Of a stretch of DNA of 52,268 nt, positions 41,185 through 51,770 are shown piece by piece. The notes below the pieces were generated by a model. It saw only the letters and a list, made by a program, of their open reading frames with translations. It was not told the origin of the DNA and made no database searches. Positions within the stretch are counted from its first letter, which is position 1; the number at the start of each line of letters is the position of its first letter. The stretch is from an uncultured Prevotella sp. Its GTDB lineage: Bacteria; Bacteroidota; Bacteroidia; Bacteroidales; Bacteroidaceae. The translations under genes and the position numbers were made by a program. The stretch lies in NCBI GenBank assembly GCA_945873145.1, contig CAMCBZ010000020.1:1-52268 (forward strand), given 5' to 3'.

Positions 41185-41958
41185 ATGAAAAGCAACAGAC
41201 CTCTGATATTGATTTCCAATGATGACGGCTACCATTCTCCCGGCATCAAGAAGCTTGTAGACATTGTCAGCCCACTGGCTGATGTTCTCGTCGTGGCACC
41301 TGAGAGCGCACGTTCAGGATACTCTTGTGCTTTCTCCGCGACGGATTATCTGCGACTCAAACCACGACACAACATGGGCGACACCACGGTGTGGTCATGC
41401 ACCGGTACGCCTGTCGACTGTGTGAAGATCGCCTTCGACCAGTTTTGCAAGGAGCGTAAGCCCGACCTGATCCTCGGCGGCATCAATCATGGCGACAATT
41501 CCTCAGTGAATAATCATTACAGTGGTACAATGGGTATCGCTAAGGAGGGCTGTCTCAAAGGCATCCCTTCGATCGCATTTTCCAGCTGTTTCTACAACGA
41601 GGACGCGAACCTTGAGCCCCTGCGTCCTTACGTGGAGCAGATTGTGAGCAAAGTGCTGGCAGAAGGTCTGCCTAATGGCGTTTGCCTCAATGTCAACTTC
41701 CCTGCTACAGAAGCTTTCAAGGGCGTGAAGGTTTGCCGGATGACACAGGGCAGCTGGATCAACGAGATCGTCAAAGAGCGCCACCCGAGGGGCTATGACT
41801 ATTTTTGGGTAGTAGGAAAATATCGCAACGATGAGCCACAGGCTGAGGACAGCGACCAGTGGGCTCTAAACCACGGCTACGTTGCTATCACACCGACCAC
41901 CATCGACGTTACCGCATATGAGTTCATGGACACAGTACGAGACTGGGAAATTAAATAA
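41185..41958 (+). CDS. surE: 5'-nucleotidase SurE
   Basis: 257 residues. ILISNDDGYHSPGIKKL holds the metal-binding Asp-Asp, then VVAPESARSGYSCAFS, GTPVDCVKIAF and LGGINHGDNSSVNNHYSGTM complete the active site. It hydrolyses nucleoside 5'- and 3'-monophosphates in the cytoplasm and is linked to stationary-phase survival. lpxB follows 105 bases later behind a 17-bp repeat. Confidence 0.96.
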   Translation: MKSNRPLILISNDDGYHSPGIKKLVDIVSPLADVLVVAPESARSGYSCAFSATDYLRLKPRHNMGDTTVWSCTGTPVDCVKIAFDQFCKERKPDLILGGINHGDNSSVNNHYSGTMGIAKEGCLKGIPSIAFSSCFYNEDANLEPLRPYVEQIVSKVLAEGLPNGVCLNVNFPATEAFKGVKVCRMTQGSWINEIVKERHPRGYDYFWVVGKYRNDEPQAEDSDQWALNHGYVAITPTTIDVTAYEFMDTVRDWEIK

Positions 41959-41992
41959 GAAATAGACGCAATACAAAGAGTATCCGAAGCTT

Positions 41993-42056
41993 AACTTGGA
42001 TAGAAACTCAACTTGGATAGAAACTCAACTTGGATAGAAACTCAACTTGGATAGAC
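41993..42056. repeat. 17-bp tandem repeat, 3.8 units, between surE and lpxB
   Basis: AACTTGGATAGAAACTC at 41993, 42010 and 42027 is perfect; a fourth partial copy at 42044 runs into the lpxB leader. It lies 7-70 bases before the lpxB ATG. Confidence 0.9.
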
Positions 42057-42063
42057 AATACAC

Positions 42064-43224
42064 ATGAAATACTATCTCATAGCAGGCGAGGCTTCCGGCG
42101 ACCTGCATGCCAGCCGGCTGATGCACAGCCTCAAAGAGCAGGACGGGGAGGCTGCTTTCCGCTTTATCGGTGGAGACATGATGGCGGCCGAGGGCGGTAA
42201 GCCCTTTCGGCACTACAAGGACTTGGCCTACATGGGCTTTATTCCTGTGCTGCTACATGCCCGCACCATACTGCGCAACATGGCACAGTGCAAGGAAGAC
42301 ATCGTGAGATGGGCACCCGACGTGGTGATTCTCGTCGACTATCCGGGATTCAACCTGAGTATCGCCAAGTTTGTACATGCCAAGGTGGGCACGCCAGTCT
42401 TCTACTATATCTCACCGAAGATATGGGCATGGAAGGAATGGCGCATCAAAGCGATCCGACGTGATGTCAATGAACTCTTTTCTATACTTCCCTTTGAGGT
42501 AGACTTCTTTGAGCGCAAGCACCACTATCCTATCCACTACGTCGGCAACCCTACCGCGGAAGAGGTGAAAACGTTTCGTGACAACTACCATCAGTCTAAA
42601 GAAGCCTTCTGTCAGCGCCATGGATTGGATGCCAAGCGTCCAATCCTTGCTTTGCTTGCTGGCAGCCGCAAACAAGAGATCAAAGACAACCTGCCCACAA
42701 TGATCACAGCTGCCCTTCCCTATTGTCAAGGTGAGAAAAGGTATCAAATGGTGTTGGCAGGAGCGCCGTCCATCGACGATGACTATTATAGCCGCATACT
42801 CAAAGGACAGCCCGTCACAAGAGTGAGCGAAGAAACCTATGAGTTGCTTTCTCACGCTACCGCTGCATTGGTCACCAGTGGCACGGCAACACTTGAGACC
42901 GCACTGCTCGGTGTCCCGCAAGTGGTATGCTACAAGACACCCGTTGGCCCACTGATTCGCTGGGCTTTCAACCACATCATCCAATGCCGCTTCATCAGTC
43001 TCGTTAATCTCATTGCCGACAAAGAGATCGTCACAGAGCTCTTTGCCGACCGCTTCAGCGTGAAGAACATCCGCCACGAACTGGACCGCATACTACCGGG
43101 ACAGCCTGACAGAGCCACCATGCTCCAAGGCTATCAGCTCGTAGCAGAGCGATTGGGCAAGCAAAGTGCGCCCGACACCGCCGCTAAAGAGATGATAGAG
43201 ATCCTCAAGCAATCCGCACGATAA
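42064..43224 (+). CDS. lpxB: Lipid-A-disaccharide synthase
   Basis: 386 residues. MKYYLIAGEASGDLHASRLM is the LpxB start, followed by GFIPVLLHARTIL, VILVDYPGFNLSIAKF, YYISPKIWAWKEWRIKAIRR and TSGTATLETALLGVPQVVCY. It joins UDP-diacylglucosamine to lipid X in lipid A synthesis, at the inner face of the inner membrane. Complete length for the family. Confidence 0.96.
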   Translation: MKYYLIAGEASGDLHASRLMHSLKEQDGEAAFRFIGGDMMAAEGGKPFRHYKDLAYMGFIPVLLHARTILRNMAQCKEDIVRWAPDVVILVDYPGFNLSIAKFVHAKVGTPVFYYISPKIWAWKEWRIKAIRRDVNELFSILPFEVDFFERKHHYPIHYVGNPTAEEVKTFRDNYHQSKEAFCQRHGLDAKRPILALLAGSRKQEIKDNLPTMITAALPYCQGEKRYQMVLAGAPSIDDDYYSRILKGQPVTRVSEETYELLSHATAALVTSGTATLETALLGVPQVVCYKTPVGPLIRWAFNHIIQCRFISLVNLIADKEIVTELFADRFSVKNIRHELDRILPGQPDRATMLQGYQLVAERLGKQSAPDTAAKEMIEILKQSAR

Positions 43225-43263
43225 TACGCCGTGGCCTCGCCTCTTTTACATGCGTCGGAGGCC

Positions 43264-43614
43264 TCACACCAGCGTGTCAAGACTGCTCTTGAGACGCTGC
43301 AGTTCATCACGCACGGTGATGAGTGTAGCCAACAACTCTTGCGAGCGGTCGGCACCATCTTTGTTCTCACGAAGATATTTCCGTGCATTGGCAATCTTGA
43401 AGCCACGCACTTTGATGAGGTTATAGATGACCTTTACTTCTTTAATGTCATCCTCGCTGTACTGTCGCACCTTGGTTCCAGGCACCGTCTTAGGATGAAG
43501 ATTGGGAAACTCCTTTTCCCAGTAGCGCAGCGTACTTTCCGCCACGCCAACCATCTCCGCCACCTCCTTGATCGAGTAATAAAGCCGCTTGGGCTTGTCT
43601 GTTTTCAGCACCAT
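43264..43614 (-). CDS. MerR-family regulator
   Basis: 116 residues. The N-terminal MerR helix-turn-helix and wing are seen in YYSIKEVAEMVGVAESTLRY, WEKEFPNLHPKTVPGT and RQYSEDDIKEVKVIYNLIKV. The C-terminus is a short coiled helix (LLATLITVRDELQRLKSSL) with no effector domain and no cysteine set. This small form is conserved next to housekeeping genes in Bacteroidota; the target is unknown. It diverges from alaS. Confidence 0.92.
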   Translation of the reverse strand: MVLKTDKPKRLYYSIKEVAEMVGVAESTLRYWEKEFPNLHPKTVPGTKVRQYSEDDIKEVKVIYNLIKVRGFKIANARKYLRENKDGADRSQELLATLITVRDELQRLKSSLDTLV

Positions 43615-43640
43615 AGCCTGATAATTTTACTATTTTGGGG

Positions 43641-43648
43641 CAAAGATA
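43641..43648 (-). promoter_or_regulatory. -7 box TATCTTTG for the MerR-family gene
   Basis: Plus strand CAAAGATA, followed on the minus strand by CCCC; 27 bases before the start. Confidence 0.65.
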
Positions 43649-43680
43649 ACAAAAAAGAATCATTTCTGCAATCTTTTTAG

Positions 43681-43688
43681 TACCTTTG
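43681..43688 (+). promoter_or_regulatory. -7 box TACCTTTG for alaS
   Basis: Followed by CACC. It overlaps any upstream start and so fixes the alaS start at 43737 or 43740. Confidence 0.7.
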
Positions 43689-43736
43689 CACCTGTATGTC
43701 AAAAGAATAAAGAAAACAAATAAAACATATATCATC

Positions 43737-46397
43737 ATGATGACAGCAAATGAAATCCGCGACTCGTTTAAGAAGTTCTTTGAGTCGAAAGGACACGTCA
43801 TCGTTCCGTCTGCCCCGATGGTTATCAAGGACGACCCGACGTTGATGTTTACGAATGCAGGTATGAACCAGTGGAAAGACATCATCCTTGGCACTAAGGA
43901 TCCTAATCCACGCCGTCGCTGCGACTCGCAGAAATGTCTGCGCGTCAGTGGCAAGCACAACGATCTGGAAGAGGTGGGACACGATACCTATCACCACACG
44001 ATGTTCGAGATGCTCGGCAACTGGAGCTTCGGTGACTACTTCAAGGAGGGAGCCATTGACTACGCATGGGAATATCTCGTAGACGTGCTGCACCTCAACC
44101 CCGCTGACCTTTATGTCACAGTCTTTGAGGGCGACCCCTCGGAAGGACTGGAGCGCGACGACGAGGCTGCCAAGTACTGGAGCAAGCATGTGCCCGCTGA
44201 CCACATCATCAACGGCAATAAGCACGACAACTTCTGGGAGATGGGTGAGACAGGTCCCTGTGGTCCCTGCTCTGAGATCCACGTAGACTCCCGTCCCGAC
44301 AGCGAGAAAGCGAAAGTGCCCGGACGCGAACTCGTCAACAAAGACGACCCACAGGTCATCGAGATTTGGAACATCGTCTTCATGCAGTTCAACCGCAAGG
44401 CCGACGGAAGCCTGGAGCCGCTGCCTATGCACGTCATTGATACGGGTATGGGCTTTGAGCGTCTCGTGCGCATGCTGCAAGGCAAGAACTCCAACTACGA
44501 CACGGATATCTTCCAGCCCATTATCAAGGAGATTGAGAATCTCTCCGGAAAGAAATATGGCTTCACCACACCGACAGGTGAGAATGGTGAGGGCGCCAAC
44601 GAGCAGGAGAAGATCGACATCGCCATGCGTGTGGTTGCCGACCACCTGCGTGCCGTAGCCTTCTCCATCGCTGACGGCCAGCTGCCCAGCAACGCCAAGG
44701 CTGGATATGTCATCCGTCGTATCTTGCGCCGTGCTGTCCGCTACGCCTATACCTTCCTCGGCCAGAAGAGTGCATTCCTCTACAAGCTCGTGCCCGTGCT
44801 CGTGCAGGAGATGGGCGAGGCTTATCCCGAGTTGCCTGCACAGCAGGAACTCATCAGCCGCGTGATGAAAGAGGAGGAGGACAGCTTCCTGCGTACCCTC
44901 GACAAGGGTATCCAGCTGCTCAACGGCGACATGGACGAGCTGCGCGCTCACGGCAAGACCGAGCTCGACGGCGAGAGCGCCTTCCGTCTCTTCGACACCT
45001 ACGGCTTCCCTCTTGACCTCACCGAGCTTATCTGCCGCGAGAACGGCTACACCGTCGACGAGAAAGGCTTCGACGTGGAGATGGAGAAGCAAAAGGCTCG
45101 TGCCCGCAATGCGGCCGTCGTGGAGAACGGCGACTGGGTGGAGCTGCGCCAGGGCGAACAGGAGTTTGTCGGCTACGACTACTCGGAATACGAGTGCCAC
45201 ATCCTGCGCTACCGCAAGGTGACGCAGAAGAAGAACACCTTCTACGAGGTTGTACTCGACCACACACCTTTCTATGGCGAAATGGGTGGCCAGGTCGGCG
45301 ACCAGGGCGTGCTCGTCTCTGAGGATGAGACCGTCAACGTCATCGACACCAAGCGTGAGAACAACCAGAGCATTCATATCGTGAAGCAGATGCCAAAGAA
45401 TCCTGAGGCTGACTTCATGGCATGCGTGGATATCGACAAGCGCAACGGTTCTGCTGCCAACCACTCGGCTACGCACCTGCTCGACTATGCACTGAAGCAG
45501 GTGCTCGGCGACCATGTGGAGCAAAAGGGATCTTATGTCGACGCCGACACCCTGCGTTTCGACTTTTCACACTTCCAGAAGGTCACTCCCGAGGAGCTGC
45601 GCAAGGTGGAGCGTATCGTCAACGATATGATCCGTCAGGACATCCCATTGGAGGAGCACCGCAACATGCCATTGGCAGAGGCAAAAGAACTGGGAGCTGT
45701 AGCCCTCTTCGGTGAGAAATACGGCGACAAGGTGCGTGTGGTACGCTTCGGGCCGAGTTGCGAGTTCTGCGGTGGTATTCACGTGAAGAGCACCGGCCAC
45801 ATCGGTTTCTTCAAGATCATCTCTGAGAGCAGTGTGGCTGCTGGTGTACGCCGTATCGAGGCACTCACGGGTAAGGCTTGCGAAGACGCTATCTATGAGG
45901 TAGAAGACATGATGAAGGACATCCAGGCACTGTTCAACAATGCCAAGGACCTCAAAGCTACCATCGAGAAGAGTATCTCTGAGAACGCAGCACTGAAGAA
46001 GCAGGTGGAAGGCTTCCGCCAGCAGACCGTAGACCGTACGGCAAAGACACTCGCTGAGCATGCTCAGGACGTCAACGGCGTGAAGGTCGTCAAGGCAGTA
46101 CTGCCCGTAGACCCGGCTTCAGCCAAAGACATTGTCTTCAAGGTGCGTGAGCAGATTCCCGAGAACCTCGTCTGTGTGTTGGGTTCCCGTCACGACAATC
46201 GCCCACTGCTCTCCGTGATGTTCTCCGACGACATGGTGAAGAGCCACGGACTCAACGCCGGTAAGATCATCCGCGAGGCCGCAAAGCTCATCCAGGGCGG
46301 TGGTGGTGGTCAGCCCCACTATGCTCAGGCCGGAGGTAAGAATGTAGATGGCCTCTCGGCAGCTGTGGACAAGATCATCGAGCTCATCGAGCTGTAA
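43737..46397 (+). CDS. alaS: Alanyl-tRNA synthetase
   Basis: 886 residues from ATG 43737 (or 43740). The class II aminoacylation core is at the N-terminus ([55 protein letters not shown]). The editing domain has [19 protein letters not shown] with its HxxxH and [15 protein letters not shown] with its Cys. The C-terminal oligomerisation/DHHA1-type domain ends [16 protein letters not shown]. It charges tRNA-Ala and clears mis-acylated species. It is monocistronic with a strong terminator. Confidence 0.97.
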   Translation: MMTANEIRDSFKKFFESKGHVIVPSAPMVIKDDPTLMFTNAGMNQWKDIILGTKDPNPRRRCDSQKCLRVSGKHNDLEEVGHDTYHHTMFEMLGNWSFGDYFKEGAIDYAWEYLVDVLHLNPADLYVTVFEGDPSEGLERDDEAAKYWSKHVPADHIINGNKHDNFWEMGETGPCGPCSEIHVDSRPDSEKAKVPGRELVNKDDPQVIEIWNIVFMQFNRKADGSLEPLPMHVIDTGMGFERLVRMLQGKNSNYDTDIFQPIIKEIENLSGKKYGFTTPTGENGEGANEQEKIDIAMRVVADHLRAVAFSIADGQLPSNAKAGYVIRRILRRAVRYAYTFLGQKSAFLYKLVPVLVQEMGEAYPELPAQQELISRVMKEEEDSFLRTLDKGIQLLNGDMDELRAHGKTELDGESAFRLFDTYGFPLDLTELICRENGYTVDEKGFDVEMEKQKARARNAAVVENGDWVELRQGEQEFVGYDYSEYECHILRYRKVTQKKNTFYEVVLDHTPFYGEMGGQVGDQGVLVSEDETVNVIDTKRENNQSIHIVKQMPKNPEADFMACVDIDKRNGSAANHSATHLLDYALKQVLGDHVEQKGSYVDADTLRFDFSHFQKVTPEELRKVERIVNDMIRQDIPLEEHRNMPLAEAKELGAVALFGEKYGDKVRVVRFGPSCEFCGGIHVKSTGHIGFFKIISESSVAAGVRRIEALTGKACEDAIYEVEDMMKDIQALFNNAKDLKATIEKSISENAALKKQVEGFRQQTVDRTAKTLAEHAQDVNGVKVVKAVLPVDPASAKDIVFKVREQIPENLVCVLGSRHDNRPLLSVMFSDDMVKSHGLNAGKIIREAAKLIQGGGGGQPHYAQAGGKNVDGLSAAVDKIIELIEL

Positions 46398-46503
46398 GAA
46401 GTATAGCAACTGTAAGAAGTATAAGCGGGTAAGTCTTATTTCATAAAGCACGGTCGTCATCCATGCTATATATATAATAAGGTGTAACCCACGTCACAGA
46501 TAG

Positions 46504-46545
46504 GCGCTGCCTTCCAAATCCATTTTGGAAGGCAGCGCTTTTTTT
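46504..46545 (+). terminator. Rho-independent terminator after alaS
   Basis: A 15-base stem GCGCTGCCTTCCAAA / TTTGGAAGGCAGCGC with a 5-base loop, followed by seven T. Confidence 0.95.
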
Positions 46546-46668
46546 GTTAGCCTATAAACTTATAACCGTTGCACCTGTGAAGGTGTACATTCGTTCTGAA
46601 ATAGGGGAAGAAAAGTTATCAGAAAGAAGAAGCGGAATCTAAAAACCTTCATTTTCAACTATTTCTTT

Positions 46669-46676
46669 TATTTTTG
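46669..46676 (+). promoter_or_regulatory. -7 box TATTTTTG for the pectinase gene
   Basis: Followed by CAGC, 55 bases before ATG 46731. Confidence 0.6.
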
Positions 46677-46730
46677 CAGCAGTGATAAAAGAGAATCATT
46701 TAACCATTTATACTAAACCAACTATTACGT

Positions 46731-49700
46731 ATGAACAGTAAACCATTACTAACCATCGCGGCCTTAGGTCTTTGTGCCACGACATGGGCACAGGCTCCGG
46801 CATTCCCCGGTGCAGAGGGCAACGGTCGCTATGTCACTGGTGGACGCGGAGGCAAGGTCGTGCATGTGACCAATCTCAACGACTCCGGAACCGGCTCCTT
46901 GCGTGCCGCCGTAAAAGGTACCGACAAGAAAATCGTCGTCTTTGATGTGGGCGGTGTCATCCCATTGGCATCAGAATTGAAGATTGGCGCCAACACCACC
47001 ATTCTCGGACAGACAGCCCCCTACCCCGGCATCACACTCAGGTACTACACCGTAAGACCCGGTGACAACAACATCATACGGTTCATACGTGTCAGACGCG
47101 GACAGGAAAAGGAATTCGACGACGGCGCTGACGCCTGTTGGGGCAAGAACCTCAACGGCCTCATCCTCGACCACTGCTCGCTGTCGTGGAGTATCGACGA
47201 GGTGGGATCGTTCTACGACAACAACAACTTCACCATGCAGTGGTGCACACTCGGCGAGAGCCTCAACAATGCAGGACACGACAAGGGAGCTCACGGCTAT
47301 GGCGGCATCTGGGGCGGCAAGCTCGCCAGTTTCCACCACAACATGATCGCCCACGTCGCCAACCGCGCACCACGCTTCAATGGCGCACGCTACAACTGGA
47401 CGGGATACACCGCCAACAGCCTCTTCTCCACCTACAAATGGCCCAATGCCGTGCAAGCCGAGAATGTCGACTTCCGCAACTGCCTCATCTTCGACTGGGG
47501 CACGGGAGGATGCTATGGCGGCCCTGGGGGAGGATACATCAATATGGTGAACAACTACTATAAGGCTACGCCCGAGGTAAAAAACAAAAACCGTATCACC
47601 ACTGTGTCCATCGCCAACAGCACGACATCTGCCGACGAGAAGACCTATCTCGACATGACCAGCCGCTACTATATCAGCGGCAACTATGTCGACGCTAAGG
47701 ACAGCAAGGGCAAAGTATATGGAGCCGACTACGACTGGAAAGGCGTGAAGTATGACGAGGGTGTGCAGACCATCAATGGTGAGGAATACACCAAAGACTC
47801 ACTCTACGCCTATGGTAAGGATGTGGAGCACGTCAACAATGTCCAAGGCATCCCCTGCGTGCGCATCAAAATCGACAAGGCCGTGGCTCCTACCGGCGAG
47901 GTGACAACCCACTCTGCCGAGAATGCCTACAGCAAGATCATAGCCTATGGCGGTGCCTCGCTCTTCCGCGACGATGTGGACAACCGCTATATGACAGAGG
48001 CCAAGAATGGAACATCTACCTACACGGGGTCTGTGACAGGCATCAAGGGGCTCATTGACAAGGTCAGCGATGTAGATGGTTATACTGAGGCCAACTTCCC
48101 CACCGGCAAGCGGGCTGCTGACTTCGACAGCGACGGCGACGGCATGCCGGACGTCTGGGAGAAGGCCAACGGTCTCAATCCCGACGATGCCAGCGATGCC
48201 AACACATACACACTGGACGCGAAAGGTTATTATACCAATCTTGAAGTCTACGCCAACTCACTCGTAGAGGATATCATGAAGGCTGAAAACAAGGATGCCA
48301 TCACCAATGTCGATGAATATTATCCCACTTGCACGAAGGCCGACGGATTAGACTATTACTCCGGGAAAATCGTGGAACGGGTGTCACCATCAGATACCAA
48401 TACGTCTTCCGACACCAAAACCGAGAAGGCCCTCTACTCTACGACTTTCACCGATTGGACAGATGCCAAGGCCAGCACGACAGAAACGACGGTGACGCAA
48501 TCAACGAAGTATAGCCATGAGACGCTCACCTTTTCCATCTTCGACACACAGATCTGTTCCACCAACCAAAACACAAAAAAGTTCCCCAACTGGACCGGCG
48601 GCTATCTGATGTGTAGCAAAAGCGCTGATCCTTACGTCATCACCTCTCCACTGGCCAGCATCACCCGTGTGCACTTCCGCCATGGAGCCACGGGCAGCAA
48701 TCGTGGTTGGAAATTGGAGGCTAAAGGCGACGGCGACACAGACTGGACAGTGCTGAGCAATGCCGTAGCTGCTACGCAACAAGGCACAGACGTCGAAGTG
48801 GATGTCAACCGCACCAACTGTCAACTGCGCTTCACCAATCTAAACGCTTCACAAAATGCTTATCTCTTCCAACTCGACATCTACGGCAATGTGAGCACTG
48901 GCAATCAGCCTTCTCTCGCCTCCTTTTCCGCCTACGGCAAGGAGTACACCGCAGAGGACTTTTTTACCGAAAATGCCAATGGCAACTATGAGGGCACTGT
49001 AGAGGTGAGCAAAAGGTCTGATATGGTCAGTGCCACCAATGCCATCACCACTACTGTGGGTAATGGTACCATTGGCACCATTACTTATAAAGAGGTATCC
49101 AGCGATGTCAACGGCAGCAAGCCAGCCTGCGATGTCACCATTCCCGTAGCACTCGCCAAGACAGGTACTGTCAAGACCTATATCGTTCACTTCGTATGGA
49201 AACCTGACTATACTGTCCTCTACCACGACACCGACGACAAGGTAATCGCCAAGCAGGCTGTCGAGAAAGGCGACCCAATCAACAAACTCAACGACGGCAC
49301 GGCCGTCACCGTACCCTCTGGCAGCAAGTTTCGTGGATGGCTCTTCAAAGCCGATGGTGAGGAAAAGGCAAATGCCGCCACTACTGTAAACGAGAAGCAA
49401 CTCAACCTCTACGCCTTGGTCACTGACATCGAAAACGATGAGCCCAACGAGCGTCATGCTTATAACCTGAAAGACAAATACTTCTATGCCGAGGATCACG
49501 AAGGCTTTCTGCCTCTGTCAGCCTACAGCTACAATGGTCCTCAACATGGCCTTTATTTCAAGCCGGGCTCCATCACGTTGCCCGTCATGGGCAACGCCAT
49601 CGTCATCGTGGAAGCCTGCAAGTACAGCAAAACGCCTCTGACGCTCTCTGACTCCAAAGGCAACACTCTCGGAACCATAGCCATCCCCACTGCCGACGGC

Positions 49701-51146
49701 ACCCGCACTGCCATTCGCTATACCGGTAAGGCTGATCATCTGTCGCTGTCTTTTCCCGACGGTGAGGTGTATCTCCATGCCCTTACCGTCATCAACATGG
49801 GCAGCGGCGATATTGCCAAGAACCATGAGGGTTACTATGTGGCAGAAGCAGGCAGTGCCAGCAGTCTGCTCAACATCTTCGACATGATCGCAGCCTACGG
49901 TGACGCCTCCTCACGCACAAAAGTATTCCTGCCCAACGGTGTTTACAACTTAGGCAAGGCCACCGAGCAAGAGTTGCCCATCGACAAACTCTCACTCATC
50001 GGACAGAGCACTGACAGCACGATCATCGTCACCACTCCGGATGCTTCCGTCGAAGGGCTCGGCAAAGCTGATCTGTTTCTCAACACCAGGAAGGATCTCT
50101 ATCTCCAGGATCTCACGCTGAAAAACGCTCTCGACTACTATGGCGCAGGGGCTGCCGGACGTGCCGCCGTATGGCAGGACCGTGGCGACCGCACCATCTT
50201 CCGCAATGTCAAGATGCTCTCTTATCAGGATACCTACTACAGTCAGAACAATGCTATGCAGAGCTACTTCGAGGATTGCGACATCCACGGCACTGTAGAC
50301 TTCATCTGTGGTGGCGGTGACGTACGCTTCCAGCACACCACGCTCTCACTCGAGCCGCGCAATGCCAAAGGCGAAGGCGGCCGTACGATCACAGCGCCCA
50401 CGACAACGACCGACTACGGCTATGTCTTTGACAACTGCTCCATCGTCGACTTGGCCAAAGGCAAGGGTGACTGGAACTATGGACGCACCTGGCAGGAGAA
50501 GCCAATCTGTGTATTCCTCAACACCACCCTCGACGACAATGCCGCCGCGACTATCGTCTCCTCACGATGGACTCAGAAAGGCATGAACAACACCGACCCG
50601 AAGGTCTTTGGCGAATATGGCACCAAGAACACAGCCGGACAGAACATCACGCCCGCCAGCAACGTCATTGCATCCTATGGCGGCAACATCGAGACCATCC
50701 TCTCTTCCACACAAGCCGCTGCCTATGACTACGACAAGATGTTCACTAATTGGGATCCCAAGTCTCTCGCCACACAGTTGACTGTTACGGGAGTCAAACT
50801 CTCCGCCGGCATCCTCTCATGGAATACAACCCAAGGTGCCACCGCCTACGCTGTTTTTGCCGACGGCAAGTTGCTGGACTTCACCACCGCCACCAGCATC
50901 TCTGTCGACGGCAAAGCCAAGACCTACGCTGTCCGAGCTGCCAACGCTATGGGCGGACTGGGACCTCAAGCAACAGTAAACATCACCAATAGCATCGCGA
51001 ACGACCTCATCGAAAAGCCTTCCAAAACATATTACTATGCTCTCCAAGGCACTCGTCTGTCCTCTCCCCGTCAAGGCCTCAACATCCGCGTCCGCAACTA
51101 CCAAGGAGCCGGACACAAGGCACAGAAGATCATCGTGAAAAGGTGA
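46731..51146 (+). CDS. Secreted pectate lyase (PL1-like) / pectin methylesterase (CE8) fusion
   Basis: 1471 residues with a signal peptide (SKPLLTIAALGLCATTWA). Residues about 22-300 are a PL1-type beta-helix (FPGAEGNGRYVTGGRGGKVV, HCSLSWSIDEVGSFY, RAPRFNGARYNW). A calcium-loop segment DFDSDGDGMPDVWEK lies near 465. A middle region of beta-sandwich and repeat-like modules follows. CE8 methylesterase lies at about 1030-1330, with AGRAAVWQDRGD, SYQDTYYSQNN, GTVDFICGGGDV (catalytic Asp) and YGRTWQEKP (Arg/Trp). An FN3-like module and the tail LQGTRLSSPRQGLNIRV...KIIVKR suggest a sorting signal. One protein would demethylate pectin and cut it outside the cell. Confidence 0.9.
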   Translation: MNSKPLLTIAALGLCATTWAQAPAFPGAEGNGRYVTGGRGGKVVHVTNLNDSGTGSLRAAVKGTDKKIVVFDVGGVIPLASELKIGANTTILGQTAPYPGITLRYYTVRPGDNNIIRFIRVRRGQEKEFDDGADACWGKNLNGLILDHCSLSWSIDEVGSFYDNNNFTMQWCTLGESLNNAGHDKGAHGYGGIWGGKLASFHHNMIAHVANRAPRFNGARYNWTGYTANSLFSTYKWPNAVQAENVDFRNCLIFDWGTGGCYGGPGGGYINMVNNYYKATPEVKNKNRITTVSIANSTTSADEKTYLDMTSRYYISGNYVDAKDSKGKVYGADYDWKGVKYDEGVQTINGEEYTKDSLYAYGKDVEHVNNVQGIPCVRIKIDKAVAPTGEVTTHSAENAYSKIIAYGGASLFRDDVDNRYMTEAKNGTSTYTGSVTGIKGLIDKVSDVDGYTEANFPTGKRAADFDSDGDGMPDVWEKANGLNPDDASDANTYTLDAKGYYTNLEVYANSLVEDIMKAENKDAITNVDEYYPTCTKADGLDYYSGKIVERVSPSDTNTSSDTKTEKALYSTTFTDWTDAKASTTETTVTQSTKYSHETLTFSIFDTQICSTNQNTKKFPNWTGGYLMCSKSADPYVITSPLASITRVHFRHGATGSNRGWKLEAKGDGDTDWTVLSNAVAATQQGTDVEVDVNRTNCQLRFTNLNASQNAYLFQLDIYGNVSTGNQPSLASFSAYGKEYTAEDFFTENANGNYEGTVEVSKRSDMVSATNAITTTVGNGTIGTITYKEVSSDVNGSKPACDVTIPVALAKTGTVKTYIVHFVWKPDYTVLYHDTDDKVIAKQAVEKGDPINKLNDGTAVTVPSGSKFRGWLFKADGEEKANAATTVNEKQLNLYALVTDIENDEPNERHAYNLKDKYFYAEDHEGFLPLSAYSYNGPQHGLYFKPGSITLPVMGNAIVIVEACKYSKTPLTLSDSKGNTLGTIAIPTADGTRTAIRYTGKADHLSLSFPDGEVYLHALTVINMGSGDIAKNHEGYYVAEAGSASSLLNIFDMIAAYGDASSRTKVFLPNGVYNLGKATEQELPIDKLSLIGQSTDSTIIVTTPDASVEGLGKADLFLNTRKDLYLQDLTLKNALDYYGAGAAGRAAVWQDRGDRTIFRNVKMLSYQDTYYSQNNAMQSYFEDCDIHGTVDFICGGGDVRFQHTTLSLEPRNAKGEGGRTITAPTTTTDYGYVFDNCSIVDLAKGKGDWNYGRTWQEKPICVFLNTTLDDNAAATIVSSRWTQKGMNNTDPKVFGEYGTKNTAGQNITPASNVIASYGGNIETILSSTQAAAYDYDKMFTNWDPKSLATQLTVTGVKLSAGILSWNTTQGATAYAVFADGKLLDFTTATSISVDGKAKTYAVRAANAMGGLGPQATVNITNSIANDLIEKPSKTYYYALQGTRLSSPRQGLNIRVRNYQGAGHKAQKIIVKR

Positions 51147-51284
51147 AAAAGCAAAAGGGTAAAAAACAATAGATAAGCAGAGGGTATAAGATGAGAGTCC
51201 GATATTGAGTCGAATCATGATTTGGATATATATATAGGTTGGTCAGGATAATGAAGAGGTGACCACATACCTCCCTTCACAATT

Positions 51285-51316
51285 AGGCGAGCCCTGGGGC
51301 TCGCCTATGCTATTTT
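51285..51316 (+). terminator. Hairpin terminator after the pectinase gene
   Basis: AGGCGAGCCC / GGGCTCGCCT with a 2-base loop as written (it opens to a larger one in practice), followed by a weak T-run (ATGCTATTTT). Confidence 0.7.
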
Positions 51317-51452
51317 AGGTTAAGATGCAAAGAACAGATTGGCAGCCTACAACGACTTACCCAAAGACTATGCATTGAAAGAATTCTCAATACCATCTTC
51401 AACAACACAACTAATTATCAATAGAAAATTTGCATTATACAATGATTATTCC

Positions 51453-51460
51453 TATTTTTG
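51453..51460 (+). promoter_or_regulatory. -7 box TATTTTTG for the antitoxin gene
   Basis: 19 bases before ATG 51479. It excludes the TTG at 51458 as the start. Confidence 0.6.
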
Positions 51461-51478
51461 CATAAAACAATTATTGAT

Positions 51479-51757
51479 ATGGGAAATACTACAACTATAA
51501 GGCGTCCGACTTCTTTCCGTTTTGACAATGAGCTGATAGAGACTCTAAAGAAACGGGCCAAAGAGGCTCACAGCAGTCTTAACAATTATGTTGAGAGATT
51601 GCTCAAGGAAGCTGTGGAAGCACCTAATGAAGAAACAAAAGCAGCAATGGATGAAGCCCGCCATCATGCGGACGTGATTGAAAAGGGCATCTCTGATGAC
51701 AATGACTACGTGTACCTTACCAGTGTAGAAGCTATGCTAAAGTCAGCAGGGATATAA
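51479..51757 (+). CDS. Ribbon-helix-helix type antitoxin
   Basis: 92 residues from ATG 51479. RRPTSFRFDNELIETLKKRA followed by SSLNNYVERLLKEAV is the strand-helix-helix DNA-binding unit of antitoxins from YafQ/RelE pairs in Bacteroidota. The acidic C-terminal half would wrap the toxin. A 5'-truncated YafQ-like toxin follows at once, so it is now probably an orphan. Antitoxins of this type repress their own promoter. Confidence 0.75.
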   Translation: MGNTTTIRRPTSFRFDNELIETLKKRAKEAHSSLNNYVERLLKEAVEAPNEETKAAMDEARHHADVIEKGISDDNDYVYLTSVEAMLKSAGI

Positions 51758-51770
51758 AGAAGCTACATCA

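Noticed and set aside
41993..42056. CRISPR array
   Set aside because: The 17-bp units are directly adjacent with no spacers and no cas genes nearby.
42412..43077. Minus-strand frame of 221 codons
   Set aside because: Opposite lpxB.
43677..45524. Minus-strand frame of 615 codons
   Set aside because: It lies wholly opposite alaS, whose protein is unmistakable; GC-rich third positions keep the opposite frame open.
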